DNA from: Nostocoides sp. HKS02
GTDB taxonomy: Bacteria > Actinomycetota > Actinomycetes > Actinomycetales > Dermatophilaceae
NCBI RefSeq assembly: GCF_009707485.1
Contig: NZ_CP046121.1
Location: 248,001 to 312,000, forward strand
Length of the DNA: 64,000 bases
Direction: 5' to 3'
The notes below the pieces were generated by a model, which was not told where the DNA came from, made no database searches, and saw only the letters and a program-made list of their open reading frames with translations. Position numbers and translations under genes: made by a program. Below are positions 35,701 to 43,401 of this stretch, one piece after another. How positions within the stretch are numbered: position 1 is the first letter of the stretch; the number at the start of each line of letters is the position of its first letter.

Positions 35701-36938
35701 ACCACCGACCTGGCAGCCCCGAGGACCGCATCACGCGGCCCGCACAGGCCCATCACTCCCAGGGCGCCGAGTGGGATCGCGCACGGCACTCCAGTCAGCA
35801 GAGTGGGCTCGGAAGGCCGGTCCGGGTGGGCCTCGACCACCCTCAGGTGGGCCGGAGCGGTGCATTCCCCGATGCTCACCGTGAGCGCGTCCTCGTCGCC
35901 GCGACGCCGCTCCCAGAGCCGCGCTGCTGAGCCGGTGGCGGTGGAGAGCACCGCCGCTGGGTCGGGCAACGCGGCGCGCCGCGCCTCACCTTCGGCCACG
36001 CAGGCCGCCTCGACGGAGGCGCGAGCCGCTGTGTGGAGGCGTCCGTAGGCGGCGAGCTGCTCGGCATACCTGCGACGTCCGCCGACCCGATCGGTCACGA
36101 CGGTGCCGATCACCACGAGCGGACCCATGACGGCGAAGGCGAGCATCGTCGGCCCCAGGAGGGTCGCCATGACGACGGCGCCCAGCGCCGGCAGCAGGGC
36201 GGCGGCCCAAGGCACGCGGGCTGGTCTTGGCGGATCGGGTCGGGTGGGCATGGTGATCGTGGGGTGTCGCGCCGGCTCGCGCACGCGGGGACCGCGGTTG
36301 ACCAGCTGGGTGCCGTCCGGCTGGGGTGTCGATGCCGCTGGCAACGCAGTGGCTGTGCGGAGGACCAGTGCGGTGTCACCGAGGCGGAGGAGGGCCCCCG
36401 GGGACAGCGCCGTGTCGACGCGGTCGATCGGGGCGCCATCGAGGCGGGTGCCGTTGGTCGACCCGAGGTCGCGCACGTGCACGCCGGTCTCATCGGCGCG
36501 GAGCTCGAGGTGGATGCGAGAGAGTAGGGGGTCAGCGATCGTCACGTCGGCGTCGGGCGAGCGGCCGAGGGTGACCCGGCCCGGCACCACGTCGATGGTG
36601 CGCCCGGCGTCAGGACCGTGGGTCACCGCCAGGACCACGGGGCTGCCCCGCGACGCGAGCCCGGGTGGCGGGTGCCCCGTCGGGTGGGGTCCGAAAGTGA
36701 GGGCTGCCCCGTCCACGAGCGGCGGTCGTCCAAGGACGGCGTCATCGGGGAGGACGGCGCCGTGGGCAGACATGGTTCGGGGTGCTGCCACCCCGAGGTG
36801 GTCGCCGAGGGCCCGCGCCAGCTCCGTGACCGTAGTGGACTCCGGCGCGTCCACCTCGATCTCGTGGAGCAGGGGAGCGCCCGGTTCCTCGTTGTTGCGG
36901 GTGTCTTCCCGGACGCTCACTGTCAGACGCAGTCGCAT
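32736..36938 (-). CDS. FHA-domain FtsK/SpoIIIE ATPase (EssC/EccC-like), orphan
   Basis: A 1400-residue protein from ATG 36938. Residues about 105-195 form an FHA domain ('GRVTLGRSPDADVTIADP', 'LSRIHLEL', 'DLGSTNGTRLDG'). A pair of hydrophobic segments follows near 240-285. Three FtsK/SpoIIIE modules come next: the first has an intact Walker A 'AGTTGSGKSEF' (about 660) and 'LVIVVDEFRAL'. The second has 'GTSGSGRTT', in which Arg replaces the Walker lysine. The third has 'GPPGSGVSTG', in which Val replaces it. This is the EssC/EccC arrangement of type VII secretion motors, but no WXG100 substrates or EccB/D/E genes are nearby. It could serve an orphan secretion or DNA-handling role. Confidence 0.85.
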   Translation of the reverse strand: MRLRLTVSVREDTRNNEEPGAPLLHEIEVDAPESTTVTELARALGDHLGVAAPRTMSAHGAVLPDDAVLGRPPLVDGAALTFGPHPTGHPPPGLASRGSPVVLAVTHGPDAGRTIDVVPGRVTLGRSPDADVTIADPLLSRIHLELRADETGVHVRDLGSTNGTRLDGAPIDRVDTALSPGALLRLGDTALVLRTATALPAASTPQPDGTQLVNRGPRVREPARHPTITMPTRPDPPRPARVPWAAALLPALGAVVMATLLGPTMLAFAVMGPLVVIGTVVTDRVGGRRRYAEQLAAYGRLHTAARASVEAACVAEGEARRAALPDPAAVLSTATGSAARLWERRRGDEDALTVSIGECTAPAHLRVVEAHPDRPSEPTLLTGVPCAIPLGALGVMGLCGPRDAVLGAARSVVGQLLTHHSPHDLSLVVLALDERGDDWLWLGRVPHLRQPDGAVRPHRVAVLSRAPALATATVDELIRVMTERRSKRSPGSAWAGPYTVVLIDGAAALRGLPQLATVLESGVDVGIVCLALDTEAAALPSETGVVVDLSDPDRPSAAAPGQVIRDLVVDRVGAWWADRLSRGLAPLRDATPVDGEDALPAQVRLGDLVETPGADAVVELWRGASERTAVPVGVGRSGPWLLDLATDGPHVVVAGTTGSGKSEFLRTLVSSLALHHRPEHLSLVLIDYKGGAAFRECADLPHTAGVVTDLDEHLSRRALVSLRAELKRRESLFRSYGVADFAAYQGDSRDRPPLPRLVIVVDEFRALAEELPEFVDGMVRIAALGRSLGVHLVLATQRPAGVITADIKANVNLRIALRVRDRADSVDVLDAPDAAGIDPTTPGRGCARAGGGALVPFQSAMVGASARAWGPRGIRVRSLGWGEPEGLSATSSELADSAELQRIAAAITAAARAVGAACPPPAWLPPLPERVAIGDLVTPSTTECAIGLLDRPERQEQVPLNVDLTASGHWAFVGTSGSGRTTALMTMAAASAACHPPTELHLYAVSGGSLSGLTALPHCGAHVDLDDLARLDRLVERLGEALLERRRHPTRVHPHLLLLIDDWDLLAPQAGSVDQAIAQEALLGLLREGAGLGLTAALAGDRALLVGRAASLTPHRLLLRLADRTDAALAGLPTAALPVRPSPGRGVLPDGTEVPLAAGNAPPPCVAGSGGGSLPVRLEPLPTQLCLDDLPRAARGDEVTLGLGGDALEPVALSEAADGRRWLVAGPPGSGVSTGLLVITSWALALKRPVAVVSDCAGPLEQVRDHPGVVAWCDRTSAAALDGARARFPRLVVVVDDADGLVDSPIDALLRDLARTLDRTGGLVVVGANSTVLASQYRGVAVEVARHRTGLLLRPGSALDAELLGVRVRRDPRAPVGRGHLVRRGVATPVQVAIPRLHAP

Positions 36939-37107
36939 GGCCGGACGCTACGACTGACCACCGACGACCCGGCACGGTTGTCCCCACCTGGGGACGACTC
37001 AAGCACGTCCCGTTGATTCGCCCTAGTATGCCGTTGCGTCGGCTGGGTGGGACTTGCCGGCGTTGGGGCGCGGTCCGTTCCGGACCGCACAGTTGGGGGG
37101 GATCAGG

Positions 37108-38343
37108 ATGGGTTCTGTCGGCGATTCGGTCGCCGCCGTCGAGGGCGAGGTCAGGGAGCTCATCCGCCGCAGCGGGATCGACCCGGCCCGGGACGAACGC
37201 GAGCTCGAGGCCCTGGTGCGCGAGGCGGTGAACGACTACGACGAGAGATCGCTCCACGGCGGCCTGCCGGTGCTGCCTGACCTGGAGCACGCGGTGAAGT
37301 CGGTGATGGACGCAGTCGGAGGCTTCGGCCCGCTGCAGCAGTACTTCGACGACCCGTCCGTCGAAGAGATCTGGATCAACGAGCCCGCCAAGGTCTTCGT
37401 CGCTCGCGGCGGAGTCGCCGAGCTCACGACGACCGTGCTCACGGCGGACGAGGTCAGGGACCTGGTCGAGCGGATGCTGAAGACGAGCGGGCGCCGGGTG
37501 GACCTGTCGAGTCCGTTCGTCGACGCAGTGCTGCCTGACGGTTCGCGCTTGCACGTGGTCATCCCCGACATCACGCGGGTCCACTGGAACGTCAACGTCC
37601 GCAAGTTCGTGGTTCGTGCCTCCCATCTCGAGGACCTCGTCGGCCTGGGCACGCTGACCCGTCAGGCAGCGACGTTCCTCGGCGCCGCCGTTGCGGCCGG
37701 GCTCAACATCCTTGTGGCCGGCGGGACTCAGGCGGGCAAGACGACTCTGCTGAACTGCCTGAGCGCGGCGATCCCGGCGCGGGAGCGGGTCGTGACGTGC
37801 GAGGAGGTCTTCGAGCTCAAGATCCCGTTGCGCGACGTCGCCTCGATGCAGTGCCGCCAACCCAGTCTGGAGGGCACCGGTGAGATCCCGTTGCGACGGC
37901 TGGTGAAGGAGGCGCTGCGCATGCGTCCGTCGCGCATCATCGTCGGCGAGGTGCGTCAGGCCGAGAGCCTCGACCTCCTCATCGCGCTCAACAGCGGGTT
38001 GCCGGGCATGTGCACGATCCATGCCAACAACGCCCGCGAGGCGATCACCAAGATGTGCACCCTGCCCCTGTTGGCTGGCGAGAACGTCGGGAGTCGTTTC
38101 GTGGTGCCGACCGTCGCCGGTTCGGTCGACATCGTGGTGCACGCCGCGCTGGAGCACGACGGCGTCCGCCGGGTGCGGGAGGTCGTCGCTGTCCCGGGCC
38201 GAGTCGAGGGCGATGTCGTCGAGACGGCTGACCTGTTCGTCCAGCGCGACGGCGCGCTGCACCGCGCCGACGGGTTCCCGCCCCATCCCGACCGCTTTCG
38301 GCGGGCCGGATTCGACCTCGCCGAGCTGTTGGCACAGGACTAG
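37108..38343 (+). CDS. cpaF: Tad pilus assembly ATPase CpaF/TadA
   Basis: A 411-residue ATPase from ATG 37108. Motifs: N-terminal 'GGFGPLQQYFDDPSVEEIWIN', 'SSPFVDAVLPDGSRL', Walker A 'GGTQAGKTT' near residue 210, the Asp box region and 'RPSRIIVGEVRQAESLDLL' Walker B region, then 'GLPGMCTIHANNAREAI', with the His box. This is the CpaF family of type II/IV secretion ATPases powering Tad pili. It begins a seven-gene plus-strand run. It is divergent from the FHA-FtsK gene with a 169-bp promoter region that contains a GTATGCCG motif. Confidence 0.93.
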   Translation: MGSVGDSVAAVEGEVRELIRRSGIDPARDERELEALVREAVNDYDERSLHGGLPVLPDLEHAVKSVMDAVGGFGPLQQYFDDPSVEEIWINEPAKVFVARGGVAELTTTVLTADEVRDLVERMLKTSGRRVDLSSPFVDAVLPDGSRLHVVIPDITRVHWNVNVRKFVVRASHLEDLVGLGTLTRQAATFLGAAVAAGLNILVAGGTQAGKTTLLNCLSAAIPARERVVTCEEVFELKIPLRDVASMQCRQPSLEGTGEIPLRRLVKEALRMRPSRIIVGEVRQAESLDLLIALNSGLPGMCTIHANNAREAITKMCTLPLLAGENVGSRFVVPTVAGSVDIVVHAALEHDGVRRVREVVAVPGRVEGDVVETADLFVQRDGALHRADGFPPHPDRFRRAGFDLAELLAQD

Positions 38344-38350
38344 GCCGGAG

Positions 38351-39217
38351 ATGGTCGGGGTCATGCTTGGGCTGGTGCTCGGCAGCGGGTTGTTCTGCAT
38401 CTGGTGGTCGGCGTGGGTCCCGCAGGAGCGCCGGGCCGGCGCCAGCCGCGCCACCCCGGTGGACCGGCTGCGAGACCAGCTGGTTCAGGCTGGTCTCGCG
38501 GGAGTGGGGCTGCGCGCGCTGCTCAGCGCAACGGTGATCGCGTTCGTCCTGGTGGCACTGATCGTCATGGCGGTGACCGAGGTTCCGTCGATTTCGGTCG
38601 CCTTCGCTGTGATGGCGGGATATGCACCGGTGGCGTTCGTTCGTGCCCGCGCGCGTCGTCGCCGGGCCAGCTTCCGCGACCTGTGGCCCGACGTGGTCGA
38701 CAACATCGCCTCGGGCGTGCGCGCGGGTCTCGCCCTGCCCGAGGCCCTGAGCCAGCTCGGTCGTCGCGGGCCTGAAGAGCTGCGTCCGGCCTTTCTCCGG
38801 TTCGCCGAGGACTACCGCGCCACGGGCCGTTTCCACGAGTGCCTCGACCGGCTCAAGGAACGGCTCAGCGACCCGGTCGGCGACCGACTCGTCGAGTCGC
38901 TGCGCATGGCCCGCGAGGTCGGCGGCAGCGACCTTGGTCGACTGCTGCGCACCCTCGCCACCTTCTTGCGCGAGGACAGCCGGACTCGCGCCGAGCTTGA
39001 GACCCGACAGGGCTGGACCGTCAACGCCGCCCGGCTCGCGGTCGCCGCACCGTGGGTGGTGCTGGCGATGCTGTGCACGCGCCCCGAGTCCATCCGCGCC
39101 TACGCCAGCGCCACCGGCACGCTCGTCCTCGTGGTCGGGGCCGTCGTGTCCCTGGCTGCCTATCGGGTCATGGTCTCCATCGGTCGACTGCCCGAGGACG
39201 AGCGGGTGCTCAGGTGA
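38351..39217 (+). CDS. tadB: Tad pilus inner-membrane platform protein TadB
   Basis: A 288-residue membrane protein from ATG 38351, 7 bases after cpaF. Two hydrophobic helices sit near residues 55-95, a T2SSF domain follows ('WPDVVDNIASGVRAGLALPEAL', then 'SLRMAREVGGSDLGRLLRTLATFLRED', key residues only), and two C-terminal helices near 215-265. The order cpaF-tadB-tadC is typical of actinobacterial Tad loci. It forms the platform on which the pilus is extruded. Confidence 0.9.
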   Translation: MVGVMLGLVLGSGLFCIWWSAWVPQERRAGASRATPVDRLRDQLVQAGLAGVGLRALLSATVIAFVLVALIVMAVTEVPSISVAFAVMAGYAPVAFVRARARRRRASFRDLWPDVVDNIASGVRAGLALPEALSQLGRRGPEELRPAFLRFAEDYRATGRFHECLDRLKERLSDPVGDRLVESLRMAREVGGSDLGRLLRTLATFLREDSRTRAELETRQGWTVNAARLAVAAPWVVLAMLCTRPESIRAYASATGTLVLVVGAVVSLAAYRVMVSIGRLPEDERVLR

Positions 39218-40160
39218 TGGCCCTGCGAGACGGATCGTGGGTCGGTGCCGCACTGGGGCTGACGTTCGGGCTCGGCGTCGTGGCGACGTATGCCGGGTCG
39301 CCACGGCGCCGGCGCGCGACCTTGGGTGACCGGTTGCATCCCTACCTCAGGGACGCGCCACGCCCGTCGCGGCTGTTGGCCGGCGGCACCGGCTCCGGAG
39401 GCGTGGGTCCGTGGTCAGTCCTGGGCCAGCCCGTCGTTGCGGAGCTGGCCGCACGGATCGAGCGAATACTGGGTGGTGCGGCGTCGGTGCGGCGTCGCCT
39501 GCAACGGGCTGGCAAGGCGCCCGATGTCGACCGCTTCCGCGCCGAACAGGTGCTCTGGGGCGCGGGCGGCACGGTGGCTTCGCTGGTTGCTGCGGCGGCC
39601 TTCTGGCTGAGCCGCGGCGGCTCGGTGATCCCCCGGTGATCGTGACGTGCTGCGGAGCCGCACTCGGGGTGGTCGGTCGCGACCAGTGGCTCAGCCGAGA
39701 GGCCAACCAGCGTGAGCGGCGCATGCTCGCTGAGTTTCCGACGACCGCCGAGCTGCTGGCTCTGGCCGTGGGCGCTGGAGAGGGCGCGGTCGGTGCACTC
39801 GAACGCATCTGCCGGCTCTCGCACGGCGAGCTGTCTGGCGAGCTGGCCCGGTGCCTGGCAGATGCCCGGGCCGGTGCCAGCCTGCCCGACGCGTTGCAGG
39901 GTCTTGCCGACCGCACGGGTCTGGTGAGCCTCGCCCGCTTCGTCGACGGCATGGTCGTCGCTGTCGAGCGCGGCACGCCCCTCGCCGAGGTGCTGCGAGC
40001 CCAGGCCCAGGACGCTCGCGAGACCGGGCGTCGGTCCGTCATGGAGGCGGCCGGCCGCAAGGAGATCGCCATGATGCTGCCCGTGGTGTTCCTCGTGCTG
40101 CCGGTGACCGTCCTTTTCGCCGTCTTTCCGGGCTTCTCCTTCTTGCACTTCACCGTCTGA
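39217..40160 (+). CDS. tadC: Tad pilus platform protein TadC, split by a frameshift
   Basis: ATG 39217 overlaps the tadB stop (TGATG). The first frame gives the N-terminal 140 residues ('RRRLQRAGKAPDVDRFRAEQ', then a helix) and ends at TGA 39637. The shifted frame carries the T2SSF domain ('MLAEFPTTAELLALAVGAGEG', 'RFVDGMVVAVERGTPLAEVL', 'GRKEIAMMLPVVFLVLPVT') to 40160. A five-C run at 39630-39634 lies at the break; six C would give one 314-residue TadC of normal length. Alternatively GTG 39636 could start a separate, coupled C-terminal protein. Single-gene TadC with an indel is more likely. Confidence 0.75.
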
Positions 40161-40189
40161 CCCGTCCGAAATCCATGAGAGGAACCACT

Positions 40190-40396
40190 ATGTCGACCGT
40201 CTACCGCACCCTGGTCCAGACCCAGCTCGCCTTGCACCGCGCGGCCGCACGCGCTGCCCGTCGTGAGCGTGGCGACGTCCCTGGCTGGGTGCTGGTCACC
40301 CTCATGACAGCGGGGCTCGTGGCGGCGCTGTGGGCCGTCGCCGAGGGTCAGCTCAAGGCCCTGTTCTCCGAGGCCCTCGACAGCGCGCGACGCTGA
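40190..40396 (+). CDS. Flp/Tad pilin-like small protein (DUF4244 type)
   Basis: A 68-residue protein with ATG 40190 after AGAGGAA. A basic N-terminal segment (HRAAARAARRERGDVPGW) is followed by a single hydrophobic helix (VLVTLMTAGLVAALWAVAEG) and a short polar tail. This is the layout of Flp-type pilins encoded after tadC in actinobacteria, where the basic leader is removed by a prepilin peptidase. No prepilin peptidase gene is visible in the window. Confidence 0.75.
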   Translation: MSTVYRTLVQTQLALHRAAARAARRERGDVPGWVLVTLMTAGLVAALWAVAEGQLKALFSEALDSARR

Positions 40397-40400
40397 CCCG

Positions 40401-40793
40401 GTGGCGCTCCCCAAGGCGCGCGGACACGACTCGGGGTCCGCGGTCGCCGACTTCGTCCTGGTGGCCGCGCTCGTTTCCGTGCTGTTCGTGGCCGTCCTCC
40501 AGGTCGGGTTGGCCCTCTACGTGCGCAACACTCTCATCGCGTGTGCGGCCGAGGGTGCACGTCTCGGCGCTCGCGCCGATGGTGATCCGACTCAGGGGGT
40601 GGCTCGCACGCGTGAGCTCATCGCCAGTTCCCTGTCGGCCCGGTACTCCCGCGATGTCACCGCACAGGTGACCGAAGTCGACGGTGTCCAGGTCCTCTCG
40701 GTCCGGGTGCTGGCGCCCCTGCCGGTCATCGGTCCGCTCGGACCCGACCGCGGCTTCGACGTGGTCGGCCGAGCCTTCCTGGAGCGCCAGTGA
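40401..40793 (+). CDS. tadE: TadE-family pseudopilin
   Basis: A 130-residue protein from GTG 40401. It has a TadE-like N-terminal region: a short basic leader with 'GSAVADFVLVAALVSVLFVAVLQVGLALYVRNTL' (single transmembrane helix; only the first part is diagnostic), then 'CAAEGARLGARADGD' and a beta-rich extracellular end. TadE proteins are pseudopilins needed for Tad pilus assembly. It is four bases after the pilin gene and overlaps the following gene. Confidence 0.85.
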   Translation: MALPKARGHDSGSAVADFVLVAALVSVLFVAVLQVGLALYVRNTLIACAAEGARLGARADGDPTQGVARTRELIASSLSARYSRDVTAQVTEVDGVQVLSVRVLAPLPVIGPLGPDRGFDVVGRAFLERQ

Positions 40794-41257
40794 TGCGGCC
40801 CGGGCCACCTCGGCTGGCCATGGGGTCCTTCCGCGATGAGTGCGGCACTGCGGTGGTGGAGTTCGTCTTTCTCGCGGTCCTCGTCATGGTGCCGTTGTTC
40901 TACTTGGTCATGACCCTGGCGCGGGTCCAGGCTGGGGCGTATGCCGCGTCGACCGCAGCGCGCGAAGCCGGACGGGCGTACGTGACCGCGTCCTCGCAGG
41001 GGGACGCCGACGTCCGAGCGCGCGCTGCGGCGCGAATCGCCTTTGCCGATCAGGGGTTTGATCCTGGAGAGACAGGCCTGAGGATGGCGTGCGACGGCGA
41101 TCCGTGCCTGCGTCCGGACGGTCGCATCGAGGTGTCGGCGACGGTCAGGGTTGCGCTCCCGCTGGTGCCCTCCTTCGCGCGCGCCGTCGTTCCCCTCGAG
41201 GTGGCGGTCGGCGCGACCCACGTGGCCGTGGTGGACCGGTTCCGAGGTGCGCCGTGA
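40793..41257 (+). CDS. Second TadE/TadF-like pseudopilin
   Basis: A 154-residue protein starting at ATG 40793 (GTG 40790 is adjacent and overlaps the tadE stop). A hydrophobic helix 'TAVVEFVFLAVLVMVPLFYL' near residue 20 carries the E/V-E-F pattern of TadE-like proteins. It is followed by 'AGAYAASTAAREAGRAYVTA' and a beta-rich domain with one Cys pair (MACDGDPC). Paralogous to the preceding TadE in layout. Together the two are typical of actinobacterial Tad clusters. Confidence 0.8.
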   Translation: MRPGPPRLAMGSFRDECGTAVVEFVFLAVLVMVPLFYLVMTLARVQAGAYAASTAAREAGRAYVTASSQGDADVRARAAARIAFADQGFDPGETGLRMACDGDPCLRPDGRIEVSATVRVALPLVPSFARAVVPLEVAVGATHVAVVDRFRGAP

Positions 41258-41751
41258 GAGGGCGGCGAGGGCGCTTGGGGGATCTCGACCGATGCTCCCT
41301 GGTGCGCGCCCGACACCGGCGGGAATCCGGTCAGATCACTCTGCTGGTCCTGGGGTTCAGCGTGATCGCCATCGTCCTCATTGTCGGGACGGTTGCGGTG
41401 ACCTCGGTGCAGCTGTCTCGCATGCGGCTCCTCGATGCCGCCGACGGGGCGGCGCTCGACGCGGCGGACTCGCTGGATGCCAGTGCCTACCAGCGCGGCC
41501 TTGGCGGGGCCGTGGGGCTGAGTGGATCCACCGTTCGACGGACCGCCACGGCATACCTGGACCGCCAGCCCAGGCCAGCGAGCATCCGCGCGTGGGGCCT
41601 TGCCCCGGGCACCGGAAGTCCCGACGGCCAGACCGCGGTGGTCCGACTGACCGCCGAGGCAGACCTTCCACTCGTGGGAGGCCTGCTCGACGGACTGGGC
41701 GGGTCCCTCACCATCACCGTGGAGTCGCGCGCCCGGGCGCCGCTTGGCTAG
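41254..41751 (+). CDS. TadG-like pilus-assembly protein (Tad helical N-domain)
   Basis: A 165-residue protein from GTG 41254, overlapping the upstream stop (GTGA). Residues about 25-55 form the Flp-locus TadG N-terminal membrane helix ('RESGQITLLVLGFSVIAIVL', 'VAVTSVQLSRMRLLDAADGA'), and the Ala/Asp-rich 'DAADGAALDAADSLD' motif is characteristic. The extracellular part is short, lacking the long von Willebrand-like domain of full TadG. Last clear Tad gene before the accessory patch. Confidence 0.8.
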   Translation: MRGRRGRLGDLDRCSLVRARHRRESGQITLLVLGFSVIAIVLIVGTVAVTSVQLSRMRLLDAADGAALDAADSLDASAYQRGLGGAVGLSGSTVRRTATAYLDRQPRPASIRAWGLAPGTGSPDGQTAVVRLTAEADLPLVGGLLDGLGGSLTITVESRARAPLG

Positions 41752-41759
41752 GCGGCACT

Positions 41760-41963
41760 GTGCTCCAACTTGGCGAAAACGCCGAGGGCATCGCTGCGGT
41801 GCTCCTCTTCTCGGAGATTGACGACGACCCCGGCGACGTCGTCCTTCGGGCCATCGCCGTTGCCTACAGACACAGATGGAAGGACCACGCGCATGCCGGC
41901 GGGACGAGTCGGCGTGAAGCGGTCGCTTTCCCTGCGTCCGGGCGCGGCGTGGGCGATTACTGA
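41760..41963 (+). CDS. Possible small hypothetical protein
   Basis: From GTG 41760, eight bases after the TadG-like stop, a 67-codon frame reads natural-looking residues ('LQLGENAEGIAAVLLFSEIDDDPGDVVLRAIAVAYRHRW', cited only for 'VLLFSEIDDDPGD' and 'AIAVAYRHRW'). No family recognised and no good ribosome-binding site. It may be a decayed or partial gene at the edge of the lower-G+C accessory patch. The rest of the gap to 42231 holds no gene I can support. Confidence 0.3.
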   Translation: MLQLGENAEGIAAVLLFSEIDDDPGDVVLRAIAVAYRHRWKDHAHAGGTSRREAVAFPASGRGVGDY

Positions 41964-42032
41964 ACACCCATCAGTCGGTTGTGCCTCCTCAACTTGAACT
42001 CAATAGCACAGGACGTTGGGCGGGCGCCAGTA

Positions 42033-42053
42033 GGTATTCCAATCTTGAATACC
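42033..42053. promoter_or_regulatory. Inverted repeat upstream of the secreted-protein gene
   Basis: Perfect 7-bp arms ggtattc (42033-42039) and gaatacc (42047-42053) around a 7-base spacer, in an A+T-richer segment of the 480-bp gap before the secreted protein gene at 42232. It resembles an operator. No regulator gene is adjacent, so the ligand is unknown. Confidence 0.4.
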
Positions 42054-42231
42054 CCCTCCCCTTTTGCGGACGCGCATGGCACGTTGCATCTCGGGGAAGC
42101 GGCCCGGCGGGCGCGTCACCGGAATGTGTCGTACTGGTGCGTACGTCGGCTTCTTTGCGGCAGAGGCGATTCACGAGGGGGGCGTCATTGTCGCGGGTTT
42201 CCCTTGCTCGGGCTTATCAAGGGAGGAAAGC

Positions 42232-42936
42232 ATGGATCGATTTCACTCGATTGGCATCGATGGGGTTCAGGGGGGATTGGGTCGCGGCGGCCCGTCAAGG
42301 CGGGCACAGAAATGGGGCCGAGGATGGCTCGCGGTTGCGGCCGTTGTTTCGTGCATCATGTGGTCCTCGATGCCTGCTCATGCCAAAGGCGCCATCACGG
42401 ACGGCGAGGTCCGCTCGATCATGGCGCGCATCAATGCCACCGGACACGTCAGCCGAGCGGACCGCGCCGCGCTGCTGACTCGACCAGAGGTCGCCGCACA
42501 GATCGTCGACCCGTCATCCGGCGTCCTCAAGCAGGAGCCGGCCGGGGCATCGCCCGCGGGTCAGCCGCGGCTCGTGGCGCCCGCGTACGCAACGCGTTCG
42601 AGTTCGGCCGACCGCTACATCCAGTATTCGTCGATCACCGGGGCAACCGTCCTTGATTACCACTTCACGATCTACTGGACCTACAACGGTTCCACGGTGA
42701 CGGCCCAACCACAGCGGGGGCACTACCTGCGCACTTCGGCTCCGGGAATTTACGACCGAGGGTTTACGAACAACACGGCATACGCCAACCTTCCTGGGCC
42801 GTACGCCTACACCGTGACGATGCAGGCGACCTGGGAACAATGCATCATCAAGTGGGGCTGTGTGGCGTCAGGGAATCCCTTTACCCAGTTCGGGGTGTAT
42901 TTCGACGGCACTTACCACATCGTGCAGAGGCAATGA
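42232..42936 (+). CDS. Secreted protein of unknown function, accessory module copy 1
   Basis: A 234-residue protein. The frame is open upstream to 42064, but ATG 42232 has a strong GGGAGGAAAG ribosome-binding site. A twin-basic N-region leads to a hydrophobic segment 'WLAVAAVVSCIMWSSMPAHA' ending in a signal peptidase site (AHA, then KG) near residue 57. The mature N-terminus has 'VRSIMARINATGHVSRADRAALL' and a long linker. The C-terminal 100 residues are aromatic- and Thr-rich beta structure with two cysteines six residues apart (QCIIKWGC). G+C is lower than in flanking genes, suggesting transfer. I recognise no family. It is followed 1 base later by the 60-residue membrane protein. Confidence 0.75.
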   Translation: MDRFHSIGIDGVQGGLGRGGPSRRAQKWGRGWLAVAAVVSCIMWSSMPAHAKGAITDGEVRSIMARINATGHVSRADRAALLTRPEVAAQIVDPSSGVLKQEPAGASPAGQPRLVAPAYATRSSSADRYIQYSSITGATVLDYHFTIYWTYNGSTVTAQPQRGHYLRTSAPGIYDRGFTNNTAYANLPGPYAYTVTMQATWEQCIIKWGCVASGNPFTQFGVYFDGTYHIVQRQ

Positions 42937-42937
42937 C

Positions 42938-43120
42938 ATGGCGCTTAAGCGAGTGCTCATGGCGTTATTGGCGTCTCTCGTCACGGCAATTGGGCTCCTG
43001 CTCGCGGTGACGGCGATGAATCGCCCCGTTGACGAGATCAGTCTTCTTCTGATGGTCGTGCTCGTCATCGGCGCAGGAGTATTCACGGGGGCGCGAACGA
43101 AGCGGCGCCAGCCGAGCTGA
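42938..43120 (+). CDS. 60-residue two-helix membrane protein, paralogue A
   Basis: A 60-residue protein from ATG 42938, one base after the secreted protein stop. It has two hydrophobic helices (about residues 6-27 and 34-51) split by a conserved 'RPVDEISLL' turn, and a basic end TKRRQPS. It is 29/60 identical by my alignment to the protein at 44085-44267, with no gaps and the same length. I recognise no family. Strict pairing with a preceding small exported protein gene suggests a shared role at the membrane. Confidence 0.7.
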   Translation: MALKRVLMALLASLVTAIGLLLAVTAMNRPVDEISLLLMVVLVIGAGVFTGARTKRRQPS

Positions 43121-43401
43121 CGGGCTCCACCAAGCACCTCAGAAGTTCGCGAAATCCCAGGGGTATGCCGCGCGGTGTCCTTGCGGGCGCCGCGCGGCGT
43201 GCCTCGGATCGCCGAGCCGGATCCGCCACCGGGCTCGATGCGGGTCCCTTTCATGTCCTTCACGAGAGGGTCGACGGCGTGCATCCACATCGGCACCGCG
43301 AGGACCAACGACCTCCCAGGCTGGCAGCGGGCTTCAGGACTCGGCCGCTTGGGCCGCTGACTCCTCGTCCCGGCGCAGGCGGCTCCACGTGGAGCCGCGC
43401 G

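Noticed and set aside
43121..43400. Minus-strand frame with natural-looking segment near 43200-43300 (VLAVPMWMHAVDPLVKDMKG)
   Set aside because: No start with a ribosome-binding site, no recognised homology and the frame continues antisense across the lipoprotein gene; may be a decayed remnant.
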